The notes beneath the pieces are model-generated. The model was not told where the DNA came from, did no database searches, and saw only the letters and a list, made by a program, of their open reading frames with translations. A program made the position numbers and the translations under genes. Positions 9,403 to 18,094 of a DNA stretch of 64,000 nucleotides are shown one piece after another. Each line of letters starts with the position of its first letter. Positions within the stretch are counted from its first letter, which is position 1. The DNA comes from Microbulbifer harenosus (GTDB lineage: Bacteria > Pseudomonadota > Gammaproteobacteria > Pseudomonadales > Cellvibrionaceae), in the NCBI RefSeq assembly GCF_005771435.1, contig NZ_VANI01000007.1, positions 180,149 through 244,148 on the forward strand. The letters run 5' to 3'.

Positions 9403-9493
9403 GCGCGCGGTACACTCTCTGACTTAATCCATTGAACTCACTACAAAGCAGTAAAACTCGTATGGCTCTTCCCTTTCGCTGTTTCCACCTGCG

Positions 9494-9685
9494 TCAATCC
9501 TTATGCGAATGCTTGCTGAGTAATACAATGATCAGTGTTGCCAGGGGTCCCAAAAGCAGGCTCAACAGCCACCACATCAGACCACTGCGATTTTTTCCCT
9601 GAGCCAAACCGGCATTAATCAGCGAAAGCGTACCCCAGCCTACCAGCCACTCCCGCGACTGAATCATCACCTGATACTCTTCCAT
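9494..9685 (-). CDS. Small membrane protein
   Basis: A 63-residue ORF with ATG start. The N-terminal half is polar (SREWLVGWGTLSLINAG), and residues about 37-56 form one hydrophobic helix (MWWLLSLLLGPLATLIIVLL) ending in a short HSHKD tail. This compact one-helix layout occurs in many uncharacterised gammaproteobacterial small proteins. Function unknown. It lies alone between the 101-codon ORF and the peptidase gene. Confidence 0.6.
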   Translation of the reverse strand: MEEYQVMIQSREWLVGWGTLSLINAGLAQGKNRSGLMWWLLSLLLGPLATLIIVLLSKHSHKD

Positions 9686-9785
9686 CGGTTCATCCTCGCT
9701 GCCGAATAATACACATCAGCCTGAATTGAAGGCGGAGTACCGGTGCTCCGCCGCCAGGGAAACAACTAAGTGGTTACCGCGTGAC

Positions 9786-11159
9786 TCAATTATCCAAAAG
9801 GAACCGAGCAATGGTACGCACGCCGTGCCCCTTGGCCCCCTGTGCCCACTGATCATTCGGCGCTGGCAGATAAGAACCGGATAGATCCATATGCACCCAG
9901 CCGCGCCCCTCATCGCGCACGAACTTGGCAAGAAACGCTGCCGCGGTGGAAGCGCCGGGGCTGCCGTCCACGCCCACGTTGGCAATATCCGCGAAACCGG
10001 AGGGAATCTGTTCCAGATGGAATTTCTCCAGCGGCAGACGCCAGGCTTTTTCGTTTTCTGATCTGGCCGCAGACAACACCTTCTCGGCCATCTCATCTTC
10101 CAGGCTCAGCACCGAATTGTAATCCCGGCCCACCGCCATTTTTGCCGCGCCGGTCAGCGTTGCCGCATCGAGAATGTAACGGGGATTCTGCTCGCTCGCG
10201 GCGATCAGGCCATCGGCAAGAACCAATCGGCCTTCCGCATCGGTATTGAGAATTTCCGCGGTCACCCCGTTCTTGTAGCGGATGATATCGCCGAGCTTGA
10301 ACGCGTGCCCGGAGATCAGGTTTTCCGCACAGCACAGGTAGAGCTTCACGCGCTTTTTCAGCCCGCGCGCAATGGCGAGCGCGAGGCCGCCGGTGACCAT
10401 TGCCGCACCGCCCATATCGGATTTCATGTGCGCCATGCCGGCGGAGGGTTTGATACTGTAGCCGCCGGAATCAAAGGTAATACCCTTGCCCACCAGGCAG
10501 ATGTCCACCGCGGCGGCGTCGTTACCGGCCGGGTTGGAGCCATCAGCGGAAGGGTTGGAGCCATCAGCGAAAGGATTGGAGCCATCAGCGAAAGGATTGG
10601 AGCCATCAGCGAAAGGATTATAGTCCAGCTGCAGCATCGCGCCGCCGCGCACGCTGCCGCGGCCGACGCTGTGGATGCCCATAAAGCCCTCTTCCAGCAG
10701 TTCATCGCCGGAGACAATGCGATAACTCACCGCATCCGGGGCGAGTTTCTGCAGCATGTCCGCGGCGCTTTCCGCGAGTGCGCGAGGGAAGACGTTTTCC
10801 GGGGTACCGTTGGTGATCTCCCGCACCCACAGGCTCGCCGCCTTGCGCGCCTCCAATTCTTTCCGCTCTTCGCCGTCGCCGATGCCCCAATCCAGCGTGC
10901 TCTGGCGGTTCGGGTTGTAGTACCCGGCCCAGAAGGCCCAGCGGCTTTCCAGATCCCAGTTGTCACCGGTGAGGGCAACCGCCGTGACTCCCATACCGTC
11001 GAGACGGCGGGCACCGCGCTGTACCGCGACCAGGGTGCCGCCTGCAGCCTCGGTGGCGTGAATCCGGGCTTCGCTGTCGTTGAAGCTCAGCAGGGCGTTC
11101 TTGCCCCAATGTTCCGCCGCCGCTGTGGTTTCCAGCCTTACCTGCATCGCTGTTGTCAT
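9786..11159 (-). CDS. M17 leucyl aminopeptidase, PepB-like
   Basis: The 457-residue cytosolic metallopeptidase removes N-terminal residues from peptides using two metal ions. The catalytic M17 signatures are clear: KGITFDSGGYSIKPSAGM, HMKSDMGGAA and NTDAEGRLVLADGL. The KGITFDSGGYSIK form fits peptidase B better than PepA. I start at the ATG at 11159 (AAGG 7 bases upstream) rather than at 11201. Odd feature: just before the catalytic domain, four 7-residue units (NPFADGS, last ones NPSADGS) are inserted, encoded by a 21-bp tandem repeat. These lie in a loop between domains and the frame is intact, so activity is probably kept. Confidence 0.9.
   Translation of the reverse strand: MTTAMQVRLETTAAAEHWGKNALLSFNDSEARIHATEAAGGTLVAVQRGARRLDGMGVTAVALTGDNWDLESRWAFWAGYYNPNRQSTLDWGIGDGEERKELEARKAASLWVREITNGTPENVFPRALAESAADMLQKLAPDAVSYRIVSGDELLEEGFMGIHSVGRGSVRGGAMLQLDYNPFADGSNPFADGSNPFADGSNPSADGSNPAGNDAAAVDICLVGKGITFDSGGYSIKPSAGMAHMKSDMGGAAMVTGGLALAIARGLKKRVKLYLCCAENLISGHAFKLGDIIRYKNGVTAEILNTDAEGRLVLADGLIAASEQNPRYILDAATLTGAAKMAVGRDYNSVLSLEDEMAEKVLSAARSENEKAWRLPLEKFHLEQIPSGFADIANVGVDGSPGASTAAAFLAKFVRDEGRGWVHMDLSGSYLPAPNDQWAQGAKGHGVRTIARFLLDN
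10531..10614 (-). repeat. In-frame 21-bp tandem repeat (4 units) inside the M17 peptidase gene
   Basis: Four consecutive 21-bp units (10531-10551, 10552-10572, 10573-10593, 10594-10614) differ at one or two positions, with a partial fifth start at 10615. Units three and four are identical. They encode NPFADGS or NPSADGS. The multiple-of-three length keeps the frame, so copy-number change would be tolerated. Confidence 0.95.
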
Positions 11160-11481
11160 CTGTACACCTTCTTGCATCAGTTTTTGTTTACGCATATCCA
11201 ACTACGGAACCGCTGGAAAACGTAGCGAGCGGGTAGCTGGTGGTGGCCGCCTGCGCGCAAAAAGCGGAGCGTACTTCAGGTACGTGAGCATTTTGAGCAC
11301 AGCCGGACGCCGCCAGGCGCACGCGCAGTAGTTTTCCTGGGGTTCCCGCGTCAGCGACACGATATTGGGTCAGTCTAGCAGCCTGCAAGTACCGGTTTGC
11401 GCGCAACGCCAGTGTGCCGATAAACTTTGCAGGCTGAAAATAACGACAAGCCAAGCACGGCCAAACACTAAGGAAAGTACT
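11160..11481. other. Intergenic region with a short hairpin, no gene seen
   Basis: This divergent region between the M17 peptidase and the zinc-ribbon membrane protein carries a small hairpin, CGTAC-TTCAG-GTACG (11270-11284), within a GC-rich stretch (GCGGAGCGTACTTCAGGTAC). I have a vague impression of similar stretches in other gammaproteobacterial genomes but cannot assign a function. AAGGAAAG just before 11482 is the ribosome-binding site of the downstream gene. Confidence 0.5.
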
Positions 11482-12915
11482 ATGGGCAACGCCTGCCACT
11501 ACCACTCCGGCGCCGATGCCGTATGGCAATGCACCGGCTGCAGTAAGGAATACTGCGGCGACTGCGTACCGGGATCGGTGGATAACTATTACAAGTCCAC
11601 CCCCAAGTGCGTGCTGTGCAACCAGCGCCTGGACAATGTGGGCGCGAGCAACAAGGCCCGCCCTTTCTGGCAGATGGCCCCGTTCTATTTCCGCTACGCG
11701 TTTTCCGCCGGCCCCCTGACCTTCTCCGCCATCTGCGCGGCGGCGGCGATCGCCATGACCGGGCTGGGCTGGCTGTCGATTTTCGTACTGGTGGCGATGC
11801 TTGCGGTAGTGATCCGCTACAACCTGCTGGTGATCGAAAAACTCGCCGGCGGCCAGCTGCAGGCCCCCACCTTTGGGGATGCCCAGGACGGCCGCAGTGC
11901 CGCCATCTTCGCCAAGGTAATCGGCATGATTCTGGTAGCCGGTGGTGGCGGCATGCTGCTGGCGGGGCTGGGGGAGGGTGCGGTGCAGGCGTATTCCATC
12001 GCCCTGTCGCTGCTGGCGCCGGCGGCGATGATTGTACTGGCGCTGGAACAGAGCATGCGCGCGGCGGTGAATCCGCTGAAGCTGCTGCAGTTCACCCTGA
12101 TCATTGGCTGGCCCTACTGGCTGCTGTGGCTCTCCACCACCGCGGTTTCCGCTGCACCGACCTACCTGCTGCCCATCGTCGCCGACAAGCTGCCGCCTTG
12201 GATGCTGCTGCCGCTGCTCGCGTTTGTCACCAGCTATTTCTCCATCGTCACCAGCGCCATGATGGGCTACATCTGCCTGACCCGACAGCAGAAGCTGGGG
12301 GTTATTTCGCAGCTGGACGACGCGGAGTTTCTGGAAGAGCGCGAATTCGAGCGCCGCAAGGCTCTGGCGGATGCGAGTATCCTGCTGCGCGAGGGGCGCG
12401 GTGAGGAAGCGCGTAAAGCGCTGGTCACCGCGCTGCGCCAGCAGCCAGACGATATTGCGCTGAACGAGCGTTATTTCCGCCTGCTGCTGGCAATGGACGA
12501 CAAGAAAGCCCTGCGGGAGCTGGGGCCCCATCTGCTGGAACGGTTTGTGACCCTGAACCAGCCGCACAAGGCAGCTGAGCTGTATTTGGCAACCGCCACA
12601 TCCCAGGGCAAGCCACCGGCCATCGACAAGTCACTGCTGCGCCACCAGATCGCCGAGGCACTCTACCGCCAGCGGCAGTTCAAACCGGCACTGACGCTGA
12701 TCAACAATCTGCACAAGGAAGACCCCAGTTATACACGGCTGGACAGCGCGCTGCTGTTGCTGGCGAAGATTTACATGGACGGTTTCAACCGCACCGACAA
12801 CAGTCTCAAGCTACTGGCATACGTGCAGAAAAAATATCCGCAAAGCGGGGTAATGCAGGAAGTGCGACAACTGGTGTCGATTCTGGCCGCGGAGCAGAGT
12901 CCGCAGCCAGCGTAA
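11482..12915 (+). CDS. Zinc-ribbon / multi-TM / helical-repeat protein of unknown function
   Basis: The 477-residue product starts at ATG 11482 behind AAGGAAAG. Residues 1-50 form a B-box-like zinc-binding region with paired ligands C5/H8, C17/C20, C25/C28 and C43/C46. Residues about 65-270 hold roughly five or six hydrophobic helices. Residues about 275-477 are polar helices with a TPR-like pattern (LADASILLREGRGEEARKAL, then LVTALRQQPDDIALNERYFR). The arrangement suggests a membrane-anchored scaffold with two cytosolic parts. It is convergent with the rhomboid gene with only 4 bp between the stop codons. The architecture is seen; no function can be named. Confidence 0.8.
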   Translation: MGNACHYHSGADAVWQCTGCSKEYCGDCVPGSVDNYYKSTPKCVLCNQRLDNVGASNKARPFWQMAPFYFRYAFSAGPLTFSAICAAAAIAMTGLGWLSIFVLVAMLAVVIRYNLLVIEKLAGGQLQAPTFGDAQDGRSAAIFAKVIGMILVAGGGGMLLAGLGEGAVQAYSIALSLLAPAAMIVLALEQSMRAAVNPLKLLQFTLIIGWPYWLLWLSTTAVSAAPTYLLPIVADKLPPWMLLPLLAFVTSYFSIVTSAMMGYICLTRQQKLGVISQLDDAEFLEEREFERRKALADASILLREGRGEEARKALVTALRQQPDDIALNERYFRLLLAMDDKKALRELGPHLLERFVTLNQPHKAAELYLATATSQGKPPAIDKSLLRHQIAEALYRQRQFKPALTLINNLHKEDPSYTRLDSALLLLAKIYMDGFNRTDNSLKLLAYVQKKYPQSGVMQEVRQLVSILAAEQSPQPA

Positions 12916-12919
12916 CAAA

Positions 12920-14326
12920 CTACACCGCGGCGGGTTGCAGGCTGCGGGCAAACTCCAGCGCGCGGCGCGCGCGCGCTTCGTCTCCGCAGCGGCGGTAGTG
13001 ATCGACGAGCCCATTGGCAAGGCGCGCCATCAGCGGGTGGCGGTGTTCCTTCTGCTGCAGGCGCAGCAACAATGTTTCCACCAGTTCCCAGCGCTTTTCC
13101 GCGGCCGCGCGCTGGGCAATCACCAGGCACACACCCGCATTCAGCGCCCGCGGCACCTTCGCCTTCTGCAGATAATCCTCAACACCCCGCGCTACTGGCG
13201 CAAAGTCCTGCCCCGGCTGTTTGGCAAGCGCGAACAGCGCAAGCCAGGCGCGGTGGTGCGCCTCACTCTCCGGTGCCAACACGGTAAGTTCGATGCCCTT
13301 GTAGATGAGCGGCAGGGATTCCGGGTGCTGACGCCGGGCAGCGGCGGCCGCCTGGCTCGCCTCGAGCAGCTTGCCGCTGTTCTGCAGTGACTCAATGCGC
13401 GCGAGGGCAAGCTGTTCCGGGGTGGGAGGCAGATCCTCTTCCACCTGGATTTCGCGGCTCGGGCGCAGGCGGATGAGCAGCCAGGTGCAGGCAAAACCCG
13501 CCACCAGCCCGCCAAAGTGCGCCCAGTAGGCAATGTTGTCGCTGCCAAAGAAGTAGCCGAACACTTCCTTGCCCAGCCACAAGGGCAACACCAGCAGCGC
13601 CGGTGCGGTGAATTCTCCGAAGGCAAATCCCAACGTATAGAAGAAACGCAGACGGCGGATACCGTATACCGCCACGAACATGCCCATTACCGCCGACACG
13701 GCACCGGAGGCGCCGATCACCGGCATCAGGCTGCCCGCCTCCACCCCCATGTGCAGGGCCGCGGCGGCGAGTCCCCCGAGCAGGTACAGGCCGACAAACC
13801 AGGCGGCGCCGAGGGCGAGCTCCACCGACAGGCCGAACAGCATCAGGAAGATCATATTGCCCAGTAGATGGTCCCAGCCGCCGTGCAGAAACATATGCCC
13901 GAAAAGCCCTTTCAATGTCGGGTTGGCCGGTGTCAGGCCGTAGGCAAAGCTCGAAAGGCTATCGCGCCGTTCGGCGAACTGCTGCCGCTGCTGCAGCCAC
14001 TGGGACTGCCCCTCCTCTTCCAGCTGCACCACCAGCCAGCGGTGGAACTCCCGGCTCCACAGCAGCTGCTCGTAGATGAATTCCTCGCCCGCCCCCTGAG
14101 CAAGGGTGCGCCACTCGGGCTGCTCGGCGTCCACATACTCGTAGAAGCGCGCCTCTTCCAGCGCCGGCAGCTCGCTGGCGAAGTAGAACTCCTCAGCCGC
14201 CTGCCAGCGGGCTTCGTCGCCGCTCTGGTAGAGCACGAACACCAGCAAATTAATGAGAACCAGGGCAAAACATACCAGTGGCGGCCGGCGCCAGTCGGGT
14301 TTGTTCTGAATGGGAATGATAAGCAA
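12920..14326 (-). CDS. Rhomboid-family intramembrane serine protease with helical C-terminal tail
   Basis: The product cleaves membrane proteins within the bilayer. The catalytic dyad is visible: S207 in IGASGAVSAVMG and H270 in WAHFGGLVAGF. The structural HMFLHGGWDHLLGNM segment of the family precedes it. A ~100-residue soluble loop lies between TM1 and TM2, and the last ~190 residues form a helical, TPR-like cytosolic tail, making it longer than a minimal rhomboid. No ATG is available; I take the TTG at 14326, giving MLIIPIQNKPDWRRPPL, because families of this type begin there. The frame is open back to a TTG at 14392. It is convergent with the zinc-ribbon membrane protein. Confidence 0.85.
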   Translation of the reverse strand: MLIIPIQNKPDWRRPPLVCFALVLINLLVFVLYQSGDEARWQAAEEFYFASELPALEEARFYEYVDAEQPEWRTLAQGAGEEFIYEQLLWSREFHRWLVVQLEEEGQSQWLQQRQQFAERRDSLSSFAYGLTPANPTLKGLFGHMFLHGGWDHLLGNMIFLMLFGLSVELALGAAWFVGLYLLGGLAAAALHMGVEAGSLMPVIGASGAVSAVMGMFVAVYGIRRLRFFYTLGFAFGEFTAPALLVLPLWLGKEVFGYFFGSDNIAYWAHFGGLVAGFACTWLLIRLRPSREIQVEEDLPPTPEQLALARIESLQNSGKLLEASQAAAAARRQHPESLPLIYKGIELTVLAPESEAHHRAWLALFALAKQPGQDFAPVARGVEDYLQKAKVPRALNAGVCLVIAQRAAAEKRWELVETLLLRLQQKEHRHPLMARLANGLVDHYRRCGDEARARRALEFARSLQPAAV

Positions 14327-14464
14327 GGGCAGACCCGCAGTGTGATTGGCAGTAAAAAGAATCAGGTCGCTCAGAATACAGAGGCTGTGCAATAAGGCCA
14401 GCCCCGCGCGCCGCCGCGCAGTCGAAAAGCGGGAAAACGGCGCCAGCCGGCGGCCCGCGACCGG

Positions 14465-16762
14465 TCAGTGGCTGGCGGGGCCGCCGGAATCCTGCCCACC
14501 GTCACTGCCATCGCCGCCATCGCTGTCACCGTTTTCCCCGTCATCTTGCGGCCAGTCTTCGGCGCCCGCGGAGCCGCGTCGCGGCGCCGGGGAATCCACC
14601 GGCGTATCCTTAGCCAGCGCTGGCGAAGGCCCCCAGCTGCGCACATGCAGGTCCCGCTGCGGGAAGGGAATTTCGATGCCGCGCTGGTCAAACTCCCGCA
14701 GCAACTCGATGTTATAGAGCGCAGTGAGATCGCCGAGCGAGGACACCGCATTGCTGTTTACCCAGACCACCAGTTTGAATTTCAGCGCGCTGTCGCCGAA
14801 ATCCGTGAGCCATACCTCAGTCTTGCGCTGCCAGTTGGTGAATGTGACCGGCACCCGCTCCGCTGCGGCCATGGCCGCTTCGCGCACCTCTTCCGGATCG
14901 GTACCGTAGGCAACGCCGAATACGACATGAATACGCCGCACCGGGTCGTCCAGGGTGTGGTTGGTAACCCGCCCGGTAACAAACTCGGAATTCGGCACCA
15001 GGATGTCTACATTGTCGCGGGTGGTGATGCGGGTAGAGCGCACACTGATATCGCGGATGCGCCCGAATACACCAGACTCCAGTTCCACCAGGTCGCCGAC
15101 CCTGAGCGGCTGCTCGAACAACAGGATGATGCCGGAGATGAAATTGGAAAATATCGCCTGCATCCCGAACCCGATACCCACCGAAAGAGCGCCGGCAATC
15201 AGCGTGAGTTTGGAGGTATCTAGCCCCACCATGGTGAGGATGATGATGAAAGTGATAAGGACGATGCAGTAATTCAGAATCCGCCACAGGGTGTAGGAAC
15301 TCTGCTCGCTGGTGCGGTTCTTGCGCACCATACGTTTCAGTATCCAGTTCAGCAGTCGCGAACAGCCCCAGGCGGCGAGAATCACCAGGATCATCTGCGC
15401 GATGTCTTTCAGGGTAATGGGCTGCTCGCTGATGGCAAACAGCTTGTAGTTGGCGAGATTGCGCCAGCTGGTGCGCAGATCCTCAAACTGGTGCAGGAAG
15501 CGTTCGCCTGCGGTTTTCCACCACCCCTGCTGACGCTGGTACACAAACAGCTGGGCGTTTTCGTAGCGCTTCACGTCATCGATCAAGTCGCCGACACGGC
15601 CGAGGCCGCTGGCGACCTTCTCAAACTGGCGCCACCATTTGGTCATCGCGTTGGTGTCCTCGCCCACCCAGGCGACGATCTGGCGCTGGCGCACATTGAG
15701 CTGGCGCGCAAGGTTGTTGCGGACGGTTTCCGCATTGGCCACCAGGTCATTACTGAGAGACAGCTTCTGCTCTTTACCGTCGCTGGCATCGAGCAGTCTG
15801 TTGATGGCGAGCAGCAGTTCCTGCTTGCGCAGTTGCAAGCGGTTTTCCAGCGCCTCGACACTGAAGTTCATCATCCGAATCTGCTGCTCCATGGTGACTG
15901 CAGCGTCGGACGTTTCAAAAATCAGATCCCGGGTGTCGCTGCGCTCGCGCGCCAGTTCCTCCAGATTGGACTTTTCCACGGTGCGCGCCGCAGCCAGCTT
16001 TTTTGCCGCCTCGGCACTGAACTGCAGCTCTTTGAGCATGCGCTGCAACTCCGCCCGGGCAATGGTCAGCTCCTCCTCCCAGGCGGACAGCTGCTCCTGC
16101 AGCATCCGCTGCTCCTCCTGAATCTGCAGGTGGCTGAGCTGGGCAAAAAACACATCCACCGTCGCTTCGATGTATCCGGCGTCGGAGCGGTGGGTATCGC
16201 GCAGCGCAATAACCTGCTCCCGCAGCCGGCCTAGCGACTGAGCAACGCTCTCATCCATCTGCGAGTTCTCCAACCGCAGACCGTCAAACCGCTGCTGGCC
16301 CCGCGCCACCGCGGCATCGGACTGCGCCCACTGCAGCACGTTTGGCGAGTCCGGGAATTTGACCTCCGGCAAGACCCCAACTTTCTTCAGTTCCTCGCGT
16401 TTTTGCCAGGTTTTGCGGATACCGGCAAAACGCAGATTGACCGCATCGACTTTTTTCCCGAGATCCGCGTCTTCGGGAATTGCCGCACTCCAATCTTTCC
16501 AGGCGGTTTCCACTTCCTGCAGCCACTGTGCGCGCTGCTTCTGGGTGACGTCCGGCCACTGCGTCCACCAGTCGGCGGACAATGCGTTGAAATCCGGGAT
16601 TACCGGAGAGAATTCCTTTGGTTTGCCGGAGGGGAGCTGCGCCGCGGCAAGCGCGGGCAGCAGTAGAAATACTGCAGCGAGACACAATAACCACTGCGGT
16701 ATCAAAGGCAGCCCGAGGTGATGCGAAACGGGGCGGTGTGAAGAAGTGCTATCAGTGGCCAT
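14465..16762 (-). CDS. MscS-family mechanosensitive channel, large periplasmic-domain type
   Basis: The 765-residue product has a signal segment (QWLLCLAAVFLLLPALAAAQ), a ~390-residue predicted periplasmic coiled-coil region, four or five membrane helices, and the MscS core (ALSVGIGFGMQAIFSNFISG, then GDLVELESGVFGRIRDIS). This resembles the MscK/YbdG-style expanded channels that release solutes at hypo-osmotic shock. The C-terminus ends in a Ser/Gly/Asp-rich tail (EDWPQDDGENGDSDGGDGSD) with no known fold. The start at 16762 gives a plausible signal peptide; the upstream extension to 16822 lacks one. Gating and substrate cannot be read from sequence. Confidence 0.88.
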   Translation of the reverse strand: MATDSTSSHRPVSHHLGLPLIPQWLLCLAAVFLLLPALAAAQLPSGKPKEFSPVIPDFNALSADWWTQWPDVTQKQRAQWLQEVETAWKDWSAAIPEDADLGKKVDAVNLRFAGIRKTWQKREELKKVGVLPEVKFPDSPNVLQWAQSDAAVARGQQRFDGLRLENSQMDESVAQSLGRLREQVIALRDTHRSDAGYIEATVDVFFAQLSHLQIQEEQRMLQEQLSAWEEELTIARAELQRMLKELQFSAEAAKKLAAARTVEKSNLEELARERSDTRDLIFETSDAAVTMEQQIRMMNFSVEALENRLQLRKQELLLAINRLLDASDGKEQKLSLSNDLVANAETVRNNLARQLNVRQRQIVAWVGEDTNAMTKWWRQFEKVASGLGRVGDLIDDVKRYENAQLFVYQRQQGWWKTAGERFLHQFEDLRTSWRNLANYKLFAISEQPITLKDIAQMILVILAAWGCSRLLNWILKRMVRKNRTSEQSSYTLWRILNYCIVLITFIIILTMVGLDTSKLTLIAGALSVGIGFGMQAIFSNFISGIILLFEQPLRVGDLVELESGVFGRIRDISVRSTRITTRDNVDILVPNSEFVTGRVTNHTLDDPVRRIHVVFGVAYGTDPEEVREAAMAAAERVPVTFTNWQRKTEVWLTDFGDSALKFKLVVWVNSNAVSSLGDLTALYNIELLREFDQRGIEIPFPQRDLHVRSWGPSPALAKDTPVDSPAPRRGSAGAEDWPQDDGENGDSDGGDGSDGGQDSGGPASH

Positions 16763-16884
16763 GCCCGGAACTGTCCCTGTACATCGGTATTCCTGGTCTA
16801 TCGTGGTGGAAAATGCCGGCATGCCACATCCTGGACAACGCCCAATCCCGCAATGGATTCAGTGTAGATGAGGTGGGCCGGCTC

Positions 16885-17769
16885 TCAGCGGCGGCGGTCA
16901 TAGCGCTGGATACAGTCGCGGTATGCGCGCTGATAAATCCGCAAACGCTGGTCTTCGAGACTGCTGCCCCGGCGCGCCGCATCGAACGCATCCTGGCGGC
17001 AGGCGGATTCCGCCAGCACGCGATTGTCGTAGCGCTCGCCACTGCTCCAGTCGTACGGGGGGCGCACATTGGCGTAAGGGCGGGCCGTGCCCCGACGCGG
17101 ATCGCGATACCCCTCCACCTCGTACAGTGGGACGCCCTCGTTATCGCTTGGACCCGGGTCCAGCGCATCGGGGGGATAGGCACGGGGGATGCCGGAGCGA
17201 TCCCGCAGGTCATCCAGATTCACATCGGGATAACCGTAAAGCCGCTCCTCGTAGGCGCCGGCGATGCCACCGTTGTAGTAGCGCCGCCATTCATAGGGCG
17301 GCGTGGTCACGATGTAACTGCGACGGCGGGGCTCATAGCGGTAAAAGGTACCGGTGCCACTCAGAAAAAAACGCTGGCCATCAATTTCAAAGCCGTTGCT
17401 GCCGTAAGGCAGAAACGACAGCTCCGCGCCCAACGGCGGCTCTACCCGCAGGAAACCGTCGTCTTCACGGCGGTAAAAATACCCGCCCTGATAGTAGTAA
17501 ATGTTGCCGCTCAGGGTCAGTTGCACCGCGTCCGCTGGCAACTGGCGCTGGCGATCCGGGTCCCGCGCGTAGTCCTCCGCCGCTTCCCCGCTGGACTGGT
17601 CCGGCGGCGTGTCGCTCAGGCCACCCGACTGGGCATGCGCGCTGGCGGCGACACCACAGGCCAGGCAGGTACCAAGCAACAATGTTGAAAAAAACAATAT
17701 TGAAAAAGCAGATGCTGCACCGCGCGGTCTGCCGCGCAAGGCAAAGAGAAATGCTGACGTGCCGGACAT
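16885..17769 (-). CDS. Secreted DUF6515-type protein
   Basis: The 294-residue product carries a hydrophobic signal segment (SILFFSTLLLGTCLACGVAA) ending ASAHAQ. The mature part has two short repeats of the GNIYYYQGGYFYRR / GTGTFYRYEP type with aromatic-rich strands and LSFLPYGSNGFEIDGQRFF, a pattern I associate with DUF6515. The C-terminal ~120 residues are Arg/Asp/Tyr-rich and probably disordered. Localisation is periplasmic or outer membrane by inference, and function is unknown. Confidence 0.7.
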   Translation of the reverse strand: MSGTSAFLFALRGRPRGAASAFSILFFSTLLLGTCLACGVAASAHAQSGGLSDTPPDQSSGEAAEDYARDPDRQRQLPADAVQLTLSGNIYYYQGGYFYRREDDGFLRVEPPLGAELSFLPYGSNGFEIDGQRFFLSGTGTFYRYEPRRRSYIVTTPPYEWRRYYNGGIAGAYEERLYGYPDVNLDDLRDRSGIPRAYPPDALDPGPSDNEGVPLYEVEGYRDPRRGTARPYANVRPPYDWSSGERYDNRVLAESACRQDAFDAARRGSSLEDQRLRIYQRAYRDCIQRYDRRR

Positions 17770-18094
17770 AGGGAAACCTCTGCTGCGCGCGCCGCCCGGC
17801 GCGCCGGCCCCCCAGAATATTCAGGCAATCAGGTCAGTGTTGTTTATGGATGTAAATAAGCCGCGCACGGCCCCGACGCAAACGCGGTCAGCGGCGGAAC
17901 CGCACGGGCCACGGTAGCCGGAGGCGCCACCCTCCCTTGGTGAGTGGCGAATACAGCACTGCGCCCGGGCCTGCACGGCCCCGCGCAATTCACCGCATCG
18001 ACCGACCACCTTGCTAAGTTTAGCCTTGCGCAGAGTGACTCCCCATCCAGGCTCATACAACAGACCTGGACTCCACACCCGCTGTCGCGGTCAA
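17770..18094. other. Intergenic region, nothing recognised
   Basis: 325 bp upstream of the DUF6515-type gene and downstream of the transaminase stop. The overlapping open frames here have no ribosome-binding site and unlikely composition. No terminator hairpin with a T-run and no promoter pair stands out. Confidence 0.5.
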
